NCBI GenBank assembly: GCA_045807325.1
Contig: JBJMHP010000390.1
Location: 1-31,209, forward strand
Source of the DNA: CALGFH01 sp045807325
GTDB taxonomy: Bacteria > Actinomycetota > CALGFH01
Direction: 5' to 3'
DNA length: 31,209 nucleotides
The notes beneath the pieces are model-generated. The model saw only the letters and a list, made by a program, of their open reading frames with translations, did not search any database and was not told where the DNA came from. A program made the translations under genes and the position numbers. Positions within the stretch are counted from its first letter, which is position 1, and the number at the start of each line of letters is the position of its first letter. Below, one piece after another: positions 1 to 7,059 of this stretch.

Positions 1-40
1 CGAACGGACCCTCGAATATGCCCGCTGACCAGAATGGGAA

Positions 41-123
41 GGGACGGCAGAGGCGTAGCCGTGATGGCTGCGGCCGGTCTGGGGGACTGGGGGTCGCGAG
101 TTCAAATCTCGCCGTCCCGACCA
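41..123 (+). tRNA. tRNA-Pro (anticodon GGG), atypical 5' half
   Basis: The 3' half reads as a tRNA-Pro(GGG). The anticodon arm is CCGGT (74-78), loop CTGGGGG (79-85, anticodon GGG at 81-83) and ACTGG (86-90). The T arm is GCGAG (96-100), TTCAAAT, CTCGC (108-112). The acceptor strand CGTCCCG plus A and an encoded CCA ends at 123; a C1-G72 pair with A73 is typical of bacterial tRNA-Pro. The 5' half is odd. GGGACG (41-46) pairs with CGTCCC (113-118), but base 40 is A where C1 is expected. No normal D arm is visible: bases 54-72 form a 7-bp hairpin (CGTAGCC/GGCTGCG) instead. It may be functional with an unusual D arm, or a decayed copy. The 3' half call is strong; the 5' end is uncertain. Confidence 0.7.
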
Positions 124-159
124 ATCGCCCCCGCGGACCCGCTGAGTGGGGCGGTGGTC

Positions 160-165
160 TACGCT
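160..165 (+). promoter_or_regulatory. -10 box (TACGCT) giving a leaderless transcript for the pgsA-like gene
   Basis: TACGCT fits the actinobacterial TAnnnT -10 pattern and ends 7 nt before the ATG at 173, so transcription should start at or one base before the start codon. No Shine-Dalgarno sequence precedes this ATG. A -35 hexamer is not convincing (ACCCGC at 137-142). Confidence 0.45.
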
Positions 166-172
166 CCTCGGC

Positions 173-1021
173 ATGAACGACACCAGCCGGGCCCAGCCGT
201 ATCCGGACCCTGACCGGGACATGCCGGAGCCCCGGCGCCCGGTGTCGGGCCCCCCGGAGGGGGAGCGTGGCCCAGCGGCGCCGGAAGGTGGCCCCGTCGT
301 CCACAACCCCCCGGGTGAGGCCGCGGCCTCGGGCGAACCGGTGGCCTCGGGCGAACCGGCAGCTCCTCGCGACCTCAGGTCCCCGAGCGACCCCGCCGCC
401 ACCGGCGAACCCGCCGCCGAGGGGCCCGGCCCTCTTGGGCCGAGTCGGCGGGTGTCATCGGCGATCCGGACCGTGCCGAACGCGGTGACGCTGGTCAGGC
501 TGCTGATGATGCCGGTGTGTGCCTACCTGCTGGCCACCGGGCGGTACGGGTGGGGGCTGGTGCTGACGGCCGTGGTCGGGTCGACCGACTGGGTGGACGG
601 GTGGCTGGCCAGGCGGACCGGGCAGGTGAGCCGGGTGGGGCAGCTGCTGGACCCGCTGGCGGACCGGCTCCTTATCGCGTCGGTGGCGGTCGCGCTGGTC
701 GTGCGGGGGGTGCTGCCGTGGCCGGCGGCGGTGCTGCTGTTGGCCAGGGACCTGCTGCTGCTGGCCGGGTGGCCGCTGCTGAAGCGGCGGGGGATCGAGC
801 CGCCGGAGGTGGTGTTCATCGGGAAGGCGGCCACGCTGGTGCTGCTGTTCGCGCTGCCGGTGCTCACCCTGGGGGCGACCGGGCTGGCCGTCGCCGGGGT
901 CGCCCACCTGCTCGGGCTTGCCCTGCTGTGGGTGGGGGTGGCGATGTACTACCTCGCCGGGGCGGTCTACGTCAGAATGGTGCTGGAACGGCTCGGCCAC
1001 CGGGCGGGGGCCGGCTCCTAG
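173..1021 (+). CDS. pgsA: CDP-alcohol phosphatidyltransferase (PgsA-like)
   Basis: Integral membrane enzyme that moves a phosphatidyl group from CDP-diacylglycerol to an alcohol acceptor (glycerol-3-phosphate, inositol phosphate or similar) in phospholipid synthesis. The complete family signature D-x2-DG-x2-AR-x8-G-x3-D-x3-D is present: D139, D142, D160 and D164 are the metal and substrate aspartates. Hydrophobic segments follow to the C-terminus. Residues 1 to about 105 are a Pro/Glu/Gly/Ala-rich, probably disordered extension containing an 18-bp tandem repeat, which is unusual for the family. The ATG at 173 is chosen over an in-frame GTG at 146 because a -10 box sits 7 nt upstream and the GTG has no ribosome site. 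A phosphatidyltransferase gene also lies upstream of the gcvH-garA block in M. tuberculosis (pgsA2, Rv1822). The acceptor substrate cannot be told from sequence; cardiolipin-synthase-type use is also possible. Confidence 0.85.
   Translation: MNDTSRAQPYPDPDRDMPEPRRPVSGPPEGERGPAAPEGGPVVHNPPGEAAASGEPVASGEPAAPRDLRSPSDPAATGEPAAEGPGPLGPSRRVSSAIRTVPNAVTLVRLLMMPVCAYLLATGRYGWGLVLTAVVGSTDWVDGWLARRTGQVSRVGQLLDPLADRLLIASVAVALVVRGVLPWPAAVLLLARDLLLLAGWPLLKRRGIEPPEVVFIGKAATLVLLFALPVLTLGATGLAVAGVAHLLGLALLWVGVAMYYLAGAVYVRMVLERLGHRAGAGS
325..360 (+). repeat. 18-bp tandem repeat, two copies
   Basis: Two adjacent copies of an 18-bp unit (325-342 and 343-360) that differ only in the last base. They encode ASGEPV/ASGEPA in the disordered N-terminal extension of the pgsA-like protein; a related ATGEPA follows at about 399. 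Keeping the reading frame suggests in-frame slippage expansion of a linker. Confidence 0.8.
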
Positions 1022-1092
1022 CCGACAGGCGGGAGCCGGGCCGCCAGCCGAGCCGGCCGAGCCCGACCCGGTCCGGGCTCCCGGGCGTCGGC
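1021..1092 (+). terminator. Long inverted repeat after the pgsA-like gene, probable terminator
   Basis: GCCGAC (1021-1026) and CGGGAGCC (1030-1037) pair with GGCTCCCG (1076-1083) and GTCGGC (1087-1092), giving 14 perfect pairs split by a 3x3 internal loop. The left arm begins at the last base of the stop codon. There is no T tract, as is common for actinobacterial terminators. It could instead act as an mRNA 3'-end or attenuator structure. Confidence 0.5.
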
Positions 1093-1165
1093 GACCCTAC
1101 CTGGGCCAGCGCCTCGACGGCAGGCGCCGCAGGCGGGGCGCCAAAGAGACAAGGAACCAATCCCT

Positions 1166-1258
1166 ATGGCGACAAACGTCTGGTCCCCCCGGCCCCGCGG
1201 ACCTGGAACACCGGTCAGGCATCCGGATGCGAGGGGATGGCGCGGGGGGCGCCGGTGA
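1166..1258 (+). CDS. Possible 30-codon leader ORF ending inside the next gene's start
   Basis: ATG at 1166 with an AAGGA motif at 1151-1155, in a locally AT-richer patch. It runs 30 codons rich in Arg, Pro and Gly and stops with TGA at 1256-1258, which overlaps the GTG start of the next gene as GTGA. The arrangement is that of a translationally coupled leader peptide. The peptide matches no family I know, and small ORFs arise easily by chance in such DNA, so coding status is uncertain. Confidence 0.3.
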   Translation: MATNVWSPRPRGPGTPVRHPDARGWRGGRR

Positions 1259-3804
1259 AGGCGGTGATCATGGCCGGCGGGGAGGGCACCCGCCTGCGCC
1301 CCCTCACCGCCAACCAGCCCAAGCCCATGCTCCCGGTGGGCAACCGGCCGATCATGGAGCACATCGTCCGCCACATTCGGGACCACGGGTTCAAGGACAT
1401 CGTGGTCACCGTCCAGTTCCTGGCCAGCCAGGTCCGCAACTACTTCGGCGACGGCTCCGACATGGGCGTGGAGCTGGCCTACGCCACCGAGCCGACCCCC
1501 CTGGGCACGGCCGGCAGCGTCCGCAACGCCGCCGAGATGCTGGGCGAGACCTTCGTGGTCATCTCCGGCGACGCCCTCACCGACATCGACCTCGACGAGG
1601 TGGTCGGCTTCCACCGCCGCCGCGGCGCCCTGGCCACCGTGGTCCTCAAGCGGATGCCCAACCCGCTCGAGTTCGGGATCGTCATCGCCGGCGACGACGG
1701 CCGCATCGAGCGCTTCCTGGAGAAGCCCCACTGGGGCCAGGTCTTCTCCGACACCATCAACAGCGGCATCTACGTGCTCGAGCCCGAGGTGTTCGAGCAC
1801 ATCCCCGAGGGCCAGCCGGCCGACTTCGCCGGCGACGTGTTCCCCAAGCTGCTCGGCCAGGGGGCGCCGCTGTTCGGCTTCGTCGCCGACGGCTACTGGG
1901 AGGACGTGGGCAGCCTGGAGGCCTACCAGCGCGCCCACCAGGACATCCTCGACGGCAAGGTCAAGGTCGACGTGCGCGGCTTCCAGGTCCGGCCCGGGGT
2001 TTGGCTGGGGGAGGGGGCCGAGCTCGACCCGGACGCCGTCCTGACCGCGCCCGTGCTCATCGGCGACTTCACCAAGGTCGAGGCCGGCGCCCGCCTGCGC
2101 GAGTACACCGTGGTCGGGTCGGGCGTGATCGTGAAGCGCGACGCCTTCCTGCACCGGGCGATCGTGCACGACAACGCCTACATCGGGCCCGGGACGAGCC
2201 TGCGCGGCTGCGTGGTCGGGCGCAGCGCCGACGTCAAGCAGGGCGGCCGGGTGGAGGACGGTGTGGTCGTCGGCGACAACGCCGACATCGGTCACGGGGC
2301 GATCCTTCAACCGAACGTCAAGGTCTACCCCTACAAGACGGTGGAACCGGGCGCGATCGTCACCAAGTCGATCATCTGGGAGGGCCGGGGCGCCCGCGGG
2401 CTGTTCGGCGAGGAGGGCGTGGCCGGCATCGGCAACGTCGACCTCACCCCCGAGATGGTCCTGCGGGTGGCCACCGCCTTCGGCTCGACCCTCAAGAAAG
2501 GGTCGAGGGTCACCCTTGGCCGGGATGCCAGCCGCGTGTCGCGGGCGCTCAAGCGGGCCATCATCGCCGGGCTGAACTCGACCGGCGTGACCTGCGAGGA
2601 CCTGGAGCTGGCCCCGGCCCCATCGGTGCGCTTCTCGGCCGCCCGCATGGGCGCGTCCGGGGGCATGTACGTGCGCACCTCGCCCAAGGACAGCCAGTCG
2701 GTCGAGCTGGCCGTGTTCGGCGGCGACGGCAGCGACGTCGACGAGAGCACCCGGCGCCGCATCGAGCGGACCTACTACCGGGAGGAGTTCCGCCGCGCGT
2801 TCGGGCAGGAGATGGGGGAGCTGCGCTACCCGCCGCGGGTGGTCGAGCACTACGCCGTGGCGCTGGTCCACAGCCTGGACGACGCGGTCGTGCGCCACCG
2901 CCGCTTCAAGGTGGTGATCGACGCCGGCGGGGGCACGGCCTCGCTGGTGCTCCCGCACCTGCTGTCGAGGTTGAGCCTGGACAGCCTGATCGTGAACGGC
3001 CACCTCGACGAGACCCGGGTCGCCCCCACCGAGGACGAGCGCCAGGCCGACCTGGACCGCCTGGCCAAGCTGGTCACCGCCTCAGGGGCCGACCTGGGCG
3101 TGCTGTTCGACGCCGTCGGGGAGCGGATCGTCCTGGTCGACGAGCGCGGCGCCATCCTCGGCCTGGACCGGGCCCTACTGCTGTACGTCGACCTGATCGT
3201 GCGGACCGAGGGCGGCGGCGACATCGCCCTGCCCGTCTCCACCACCCGCCTGGCCGCCGACCTGGTCATCCGCCACGGGCGCCAGGTCCACGGCTGCAAG
3301 CTCTCGACCAGCGCCATCATGCGGGCCGCCCAGCGCGACGGGGTGGTGTTCGCCGGGGCCGAGGGCGGCGGCTACGTCTTCCCGGTGCTGCATCCCGCCT
3401 ACGACGGCCTGCTGTCGTTCGGGAAGCTGCTGGAGCTGCTGGCCGTCCATGACACCACCCTGGGCACCGCCGTGGACGCCCTGCCCGAGCCGTCGGTGGT
3501 CCGGCGCCGGGTCCCGACCCCCTGGGAGCGCAAGGGCGCGGTCATGCGCCAGCTGGTGGAGGCGACCAAGGGCCGGCGGGTCGACGACACCGACGGGATC
3601 AAGGTCTTCCACCCGCCGGCCAGGGCGGGGGGGTCCGGGGGTGGATCGGCGGCCGGGCCCTGGGGCGACGACTGGGTGCTGGTCATCCCGGACACCGTCG
3701 AGCCGGTCACCCACCTGTGGGCCGAGGCCGGCGACGAGGCGGCCGCGGCGGCCCTGGCCGACGAGTACGAGGCGCTCATCCGCCGGGCCGCCGACCTGGA
3801 CTGA
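1255..3804 (+). CDS. Sugar-1-phosphate nucleotidyltransferase fused to a degenerate phosphomannomutase-like domain
   Basis: An 849-residue protein. Residues 1 to about 235 are a nucleotidyltransferase (mannose-1-phosphate guanylyltransferase/GlmU/RmlA type) with the signature GGEGTRLRPLT directly after MKAVIMA, then D-aspartate and EKP motifs. Residues about 250-375 are left-handed beta-helix hexapeptide repeats. Residues about 380-849 have the layout of the phosphoglucomutase/phosphomannomutase superfamily, but every catalytic loop is changed. The phosphoserine loop TASHNP reads VRTSPK (near 472), the metal loop DGDADR reads DAVGER (near 620), the sugar loop GGEQSGH reads AGAEGGGY (near 700), and the phosphate loop SGTEP reads PDTVEP (near 812). 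The guanylyl-transfer half is probably active and the mutase half probably structural or regulatory. The GTG start is preferred because the family begins MKAV and GGGGGG lies 6 nt upstream; an ATG at 1237 would add six residues. Product is likely an NDP-sugar for envelope glycans. Confidence 0.85.
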   Translation: MKAVIMAGGEGTRLRPLTANQPKPMLPVGNRPIMEHIVRHIRDHGFKDIVVTVQFLASQVRNYFGDGSDMGVELAYATEPTPLGTAGSVRNAAEMLGETFVVISGDALTDIDLDEVVGFHRRRGALATVVLKRMPNPLEFGIVIAGDDGRIERFLEKPHWGQVFSDTINSGIYVLEPEVFEHIPEGQPADFAGDVFPKLLGQGAPLFGFVADGYWEDVGSLEAYQRAHQDILDGKVKVDVRGFQVRPGVWLGEGAELDPDAVLTAPVLIGDFTKVEAGARLREYTVVGSGVIVKRDAFLHRAIVHDNAYIGPGTSLRGCVVGRSADVKQGGRVEDGVVVGDNADIGHGAILQPNVKVYPYKTVEPGAIVTKSIIWEGRGARGLFGEEGVAGIGNVDLTPEMVLRVATAFGSTLKKGSRVTLGRDASRVSRALKRAIIAGLNSTGVTCEDLELAPAPSVRFSAARMGASGGMYVRTSPKDSQSVELAVFGGDGSDVDESTRRRIERTYYREEFRRAFGQEMGELRYPPRVVEHYAVALVHSLDDAVVRHRRFKVVIDAGGGTASLVLPHLLSRLSLDSLIVNGHLDETRVAPTEDERQADLDRLAKLVTASGADLGVLFDAVGERIVLVDERGAILGLDRALLLYVDLIVRTEGGGDIALPVSTTRLAADLVIRHGRQVHGCKLSTSAIMRAAQRDGVVFAGAEGGGYVFPVLHPAYDGLLSFGKLLELLAVHDTTLGTAVDALPEPSVVRRRVPTPWERKGAVMRQLVEATKGRRVDDTDGIKVFHPPARAGGSGGGSAAGPWGDDWVLVIPDTVEPVTHLWAEAGDEAAAAALADEYEALIRRAADLD

Positions 3805-3857
3805 CGGGCTCGCCCAAGCCCCGTCACGACGCTTGTCCCGACTGGGCTCAGATGGGC

Positions 3858-3886
3858 TTGCCCGCAGACGGCCGGCACCGTAGGCT
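3858..3886 (+). promoter_or_regulatory. Promoter TTGCCC-17-TAGGCT upstream of the VanW-family gene
   Basis: TTGCCC (3858-3863), a 17-bp spacer, and TAGGCT (3881-3886) match a housekeeping sigma promoter. The predicted start is near 3893, giving a leader of about 80 nt before the proposed translation start at 3976. Confidence 0.6.
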
Positions 3887-3975
3887 CTGCGTTCGCCTGG
3901 GCCGCTTCCCCCGCTCTCGGCCCGGCGTCGCGCCGCCCGGATTGGGTCCGGACGGCCTGCCAGAAGGAGCTCACC

Positions 3976-5925
3976 ATCTCGGTCGCCGACCCGCCAGCCG
4001 AGCCCAACGACCACTCGTCGAACCCGCCCGCGGCGCGCTTCGGGCCGGCCCAGCCGGACGCGCCGGCCAGCCCTCGGCGGCTCCCGGAACGGCTGGCCGC
4101 CGCCGTGGGGCCGCTGGGGCGGCTGCCCCGGCCGGCCCTGGCCGGGTTGCTGGTGCTCGTCCTGGCCGCCGGGCTGCTGGCCGCCGAGGAGCTGGCCGCG
4201 GCCGGCCGGGTCCGCCGGGGTGTCCGGGTCGGCGGGGTCGAGCTGTCCGGGCTGACCCGGGCGGCGGCCACCGACCGGCTGCTGGCCGCCGCCGGGCCGA
4301 TCCAGTCCTCGCCCCTGGCCCTCCAGGGCGGCCCCGCGACTCTGCGCCTGCCCCGGTCCCGGGCCGGGATCCAGCTGGACGTCCAGGCGAGCGTGGCCGC
4401 GGCCATGGAGGTGGGCCGCCGGGGACCGTTCGACGGCGGCCGCTTCACGGGCTGGTTCGGCCGCATCGAGCTGCCCTGGAAGGCCCGGGTGGTCACCGGC
4501 CGCCTGCACCGGCAGCTGACCGCCCTGGACGGCAAGATCGGCAGCGAGGTCCGCGAGCCCACCCTGCGCATCGGCGGCCGCACCCTGGGTCCGGGCGGCG
4601 GGACGTCCGGGACCACCGGAGCCGCCACGACCGCCGGGGCCGTGGCGGTCGAGGTCGTGGCCGGGCGGCCGGGGAGAGCGGTCGACCGGGCCGGGGCCGA
4701 GGCGGCGCTGCTGACGGCGGCGGCCGCCCCGGCCGGGGCGACGGTCGAGCTCCCGATCCGGGAGCGCCCCCCGAGCGTCGGCCCGGAGGCGGCCCGGGCG
4801 GCCGCCGACCGGGCCACCACCCTGCTCGGGGCGCCGGTGGAGGTGACGGCCGGCGACGGCCGGACCGACCTGCGCCCGGCCGACCTGGCCCCGCTCGTCC
4901 GCACAAAGGTCGCCGCCGGCCAGCTGCGCCTGCGACTCGACCCGGCCGGGCTGGACCGGCTGCTCCGTCGCCAGGCCAGCTTCGCCTACACCGAGCCCAA
5001 GGACGCCCGGTTCCAGCCGACCGGCTCCAGCGTTCGCGTCATTCCCGGTGCGGCCGGCCTCCAGGTCGTCCCCGGCAAGGCGGCCACCGCCGTGCTCGAG
5101 GCCGGGACCGCGGGCACCGGGACCGGCCGCTCGGCCGCCCTGCCCACCACCGTCACCCAGCCCGAGCTGACCACCAAGGAGGCCAAGGCGCTGGGCGTCA
5201 AGGAGGTGATGTCGACCTTCACGACCACCTTCAACGCCGGTGACGCCCCCCGGGTCCACAACATCAGCCTGATCGCCGCCGCCGTCCACGGTAGCCTGGT
5301 CCGGCCTGGCGAGGTCTTCTCGATGAACGCGGCCACCGGCCAGCGCACCGCGGCCAAGGGCTACCGGACGGCCCACGTGATCCAGAACGGCGAGATCGTC
5401 GACGGGCTCGGCGGCGGGGTCTGCCAGGCCGGCACCACCATGTTCAACGCCGCCTTCTTCGCCGGCCTGCCGGTGGTCGAGCGCCGCAACCACAGCCTGC
5501 ACATCAGCCACTACCCGATGGGCCGGGACGCCACCCTCGACTGGCCCAGCACGGACCTCAAGTTCCGCAACGACTCCCCCTACGGGATCTACATCACCAG
5601 CCGCGCCACCCCGTCCACGCTGACCTTCACCTTCTGGTCGACGTCGAGGGGATACAAGGTGACCGCCAGCACCTCGGCCGCCAGCAACTTCCGAGCCCCT
5701 GCGACCAGGTACAAGGACGACCCGGCCCTGCCCAAGGGCAAGGAGGTCGTGGAGGAGTCCGGCTCGTCGGGGTTCGACGTCACCGTCTCGCGGACCGTGT
5801 CCCGGGGCGGCACGGTCGTCCGCCGCGACAGCTTCGTCTCCAACTACATCCCCTGGGTCCGGGTCGTGCGCCGCGGCACCGGCCCCAAGGAGGCCGCCGA
5901 GCCGGGAGCCGGCGCCGCCGCCTGA
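3976..5925 (+). CDS. VanW-family membrane-anchored cell-wall protein (YoaR-like)
   Basis: The C-terminal third carries the VanW domain, with GGGVCQ, a TTMFNAAFFAGL-like segment, ERRNHS, and a Y-P-x-G-x-DA motif. The middle region holds two repeats resembling the peptidoglycan-binding PG_binding_4 domain that usually precedes VanW. A single hydrophobic anchor (about residues 53-72) follows a short Pro/Ala-rich cytoplasmic stretch, so most of the protein is outside the cell. VanW proteins are linked to glycopeptide-resistance clusters and cell-wall maintenance, but their biochemical role is unsettled. The first canonical start is GTG 4105, which has no ribosome site. An ATC at 3976, in frame, sits 6 nt after a strong AAGGAG (3964-3969) and gives 649 residues, so I use it as a non-canonical start. 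If that is wrong, the product is 606 residues from 4105. Confidence 0.8.
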   Translation: MSVADPPAEPNDHSSNPPAARFGPAQPDAPASPRRLPERLAAAVGPLGRLPRPALAGLLVLVLAAGLLAAEELAAAGRVRRGVRVGGVELSGLTRAAATDRLLAAAGPIQSSPLALQGGPATLRLPRSRAGIQLDVQASVAAAMEVGRRGPFDGGRFTGWFGRIELPWKARVVTGRLHRQLTALDGKIGSEVREPTLRIGGRTLGPGGGTSGTTGAATTAGAVAVEVVAGRPGRAVDRAGAEAALLTAAAAPAGATVELPIRERPPSVGPEAARAAADRATTLLGAPVEVTAGDGRTDLRPADLAPLVRTKVAAGQLRLRLDPAGLDRLLRRQASFAYTEPKDARFQPTGSSVRVIPGAAGLQVVPGKAATAVLEAGTAGTGTGRSAALPTTVTQPELTTKEAKALGVKEVMSTFTTTFNAGDAPRVHNISLIAAAVHGSLVRPGEVFSMNAATGQRTAAKGYRTAHVIQNGEIVDGLGGGVCQAGTTMFNAAFFAGLPVVERRNHSLHISHYPMGRDATLDWPSTDLKFRNDSPYGIYITSRATPSTLTFTFWSTSRGYKVTASTSAASNFRAPATRYKDDPALPKGKEVVEESGSSGFDVTVSRTVSRGGTVVRRDSFVSNYIPWVRVVRRGTGPKEAAEPGAGAAA

Positions 5926-5955
5926 ACGGCCCCATGGCGCCGCTCTGGCACGCTT

Positions 5956-5999
5956 GGCACGGCTGTGCTTGGCTACCAGCGGCCGGCCCCAGCCGTGCC
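5956..5999 (+). terminator. Perfect 10-bp inverted repeat between vanW-like gene and gcvH
   Basis: GGCACGGCTG (5956-5965) is exactly complementary to CAGCCGTGCC (5990-5999) across a 24-nt loop. It lies 30 nt after the VanW stop and 27 nt before gcvH. It is either a terminator without a T tract or a hairpin in the gcvH leader. I do not see the conserved core of a glycine riboswitch. Confidence 0.45.
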
Positions 6000-6026
6000 C
6001 TGGTGACCATCTCTGGAGGGACGAGG

Positions 6027-6407
6027 ATGTACCCCGACGACCTCAGGTACACGAACGAGCACGAGTGGGCCCGGGCCGAGGGCGACCGGGCCGCCGTCGG
6101 CATCACCCACTACGCCCAGGACGCCCTCGGCGACATCGTCTACGTCGACCTCCCGCCGGTCGGCACGGCGGTCACCGGCGGCCAGACCTTCGGCGAGGTC
6201 GAGTCGACCAAGTCGGTGTCCGACATCTACAGCCCGGTCACCGGCACGATCGTCGAGCGCAACGACGAGCTCGACAAGAGCCCGGAGCTGATCAACACCG
6301 ACCCCTACGGGCAGGGCTGGCTGGTCGTGATCGAGCTGGCCGACGCGGGGGAGCTGGACGAGCTGATGGACGCCGCCGCCTACAGCGACCTGGTCGCCGA
6401 GTCCTGA
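6027..6407 (+). CDS. gcvH: Glycine cleavage system H protein
   Basis: A 126-residue lipoyl carrier protein that shuttles the aminomethyl group from the P-protein to the T-protein and electrons to lipoamide dehydrogenase. The lipoylation site is K62 in the motif GEVESTKSVSD. The N-terminus (MYPDDLRYTNEHEWAR) and the later SPVTGTI and NTDPYGQGWLV segments are family hallmarks, and the length is normal. The ATG at 6027 has GGAGGG about 8 nt upstream; longer in-frame starts upstream lack homology to GcvH. Its downstream neighbour is the garA-type FHA gene, exactly as in mycobacteria. The P-protein subunits are encoded about 6 kb further on, and no gcvT is present in the window. Confidence 0.95.
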   Translation: MYPDDLRYTNEHEWARAEGDRAAVGITHYAQDALGDIVYVDLPPVGTAVTGGQTFGEVESTKSVSDIYSPVTGTIVERNDELDKSPELINTDPYGQGWLVVIELADAGELDELMDAAAYSDLVAES

Positions 6408-6453
6408 CCATCACCGTATCGTGGAGGTGGTCAGGCCGAGTCTCACCCTTGCG

Positions 6454-6483
6454 TTGACCTGTTTTTGATCCGTCCTCTACAGT
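6454..6483 (+). promoter_or_regulatory. Promoter TTGACC-18-TACAGT upstream of the garA-like gene
   Basis: TTGACC (6454-6459), an 18-bp spacer and TACAGT (6478-6483) lie in a locally AT-richer patch. The predicted start near 6490 leaves a leader of about 75 nt. The FHA gene therefore has its own promoter and need not depend on gcvH read-through. Confidence 0.65.
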
Positions 6484-6564
6484 CACCGACCAAAACGACG
6501 CTGCTCGCCCGCTCCGGCGGACCGGGCGGCTGGTGACCACGAGCCGAAGCCCCGGGAGGGCAGC

Positions 6565-7059
6565 ATGTTCTGCACTCAGTGCGGTCACAAGAACCCTGAA
6601 GGGGCCCACTTCTGCGCGAACTGTGGGGCCGCGCTGGTCACGACCCCGGACGACTCCACCACCACGATCAGCCTGGCCGCCCAGGACCTCGAATCTGAGG
6701 TCGAGGAAGAGGTCGTCGCCCCGGTCGAGGAGCTGCGCGAGAACACCGCCATGCTGGTCGTCCGGCGTGGGCCCAACGCCGGCAGCCGCTTCCTGCTCGA
6801 CAAGCCGACGACCACCGCGGGCCGCCACCCCGAGAGCGACATCTTCCTCGACGACATCACCGTGTCGCGCCGCCACGCCGAGATCCGCCGCGGCGCCAAC
6901 GGCTTCACCGTCCACGACGTCGGCTCCCTGAACGGCACCTACCTGAACCGGGAGCGGGTCGAGGACGGCGAGCTGGTCGCCGGCGACGAGCTCCAGATCG
7001 GCAAGTTCAAGCTGGTGTTCTTCGCCGGCAGTCGACCCGGGGGTGGCGGGCAGGGTTGA
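6565..7059 (+). CDS. garA: Zinc-ribbon plus FHA signalling protein, GarA/OdhI type
   Basis: A 164-residue protein. Residues 3-20 hold two CxxC knuckles (C3, C6, C17, C20) typical of a zinc ribbon. Residues 29-37 form a Thr-rich segment (DDSTTTISL) in the place of the GarA ETTSV phosphorylation motif. Residues about 72-155 are an FHA domain with GRHPESD, SRRH and NGTYLNR. The stretch RRGPNAGSRFLLD is almost identical to mycobacterial GarA as I remember it. In mycobacteria and corynebacteria the unphosphorylated protein inhibits 2-oxoglutarate dehydrogenase and acts on glutamate enzymes; Ser/Thr kinases phosphorylate the N-terminal Thr, which then binds its own FHA domain. The same switch is inferred here, with T32-T34 as candidate sites. 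The zinc ribbon is absent from GarA itself. ATG 6565 follows GGGAGGG. The stop overlaps the start of the MerR gene. Confidence 0.9.
   Translation: MFCTQCGHKNPEGAHFCANCGAALVTTPDDSTTTISLAAQDLESEVEEEVVAPVEELRENTAMLVVRRGPNAGSRFLLDKPTTTAGRHPESDIFLDDITVSRRHAEIRRGANGFTVHDVGSLNGTYLNRERVEDGELVAGDELQIGKFKLVFFAGSRPGGGGQG

Noticed and set aside
1..123. 3' end of a tmRNA
   Set aside because: The T arm and CCA alone would allow it, but the CCGGT-CTGGGGG-ACTGG anticodon arm and the CGTCCCG acceptor strand fit tRNA-Pro(GGG) much better.
1237..1254. ATG at 1237 as start of the nucleotidyltransferase
   Set aside because: Its purine-rich tract directly abuts the ATG (no spacer), the six extra residues are not family-like, and GTG 1255 gives MKAV and a GTGA overlap. 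Not fully excluded.
3175..5511. A 778-codon minus-strand frame opposite the mutase-like domain and VanW gene
   Set aside because: Antisense shadow of genuine genes in GC-rich DNA; low-complexity Gly/Arg/Gln-rich sequence.
5926..6026. Glycine riboswitch upstream of gcvH
   Set aside because: The conserved aptamer core (GGAGAG / CCGAAGG type) is not seen; only a simple inverted repeat is present.
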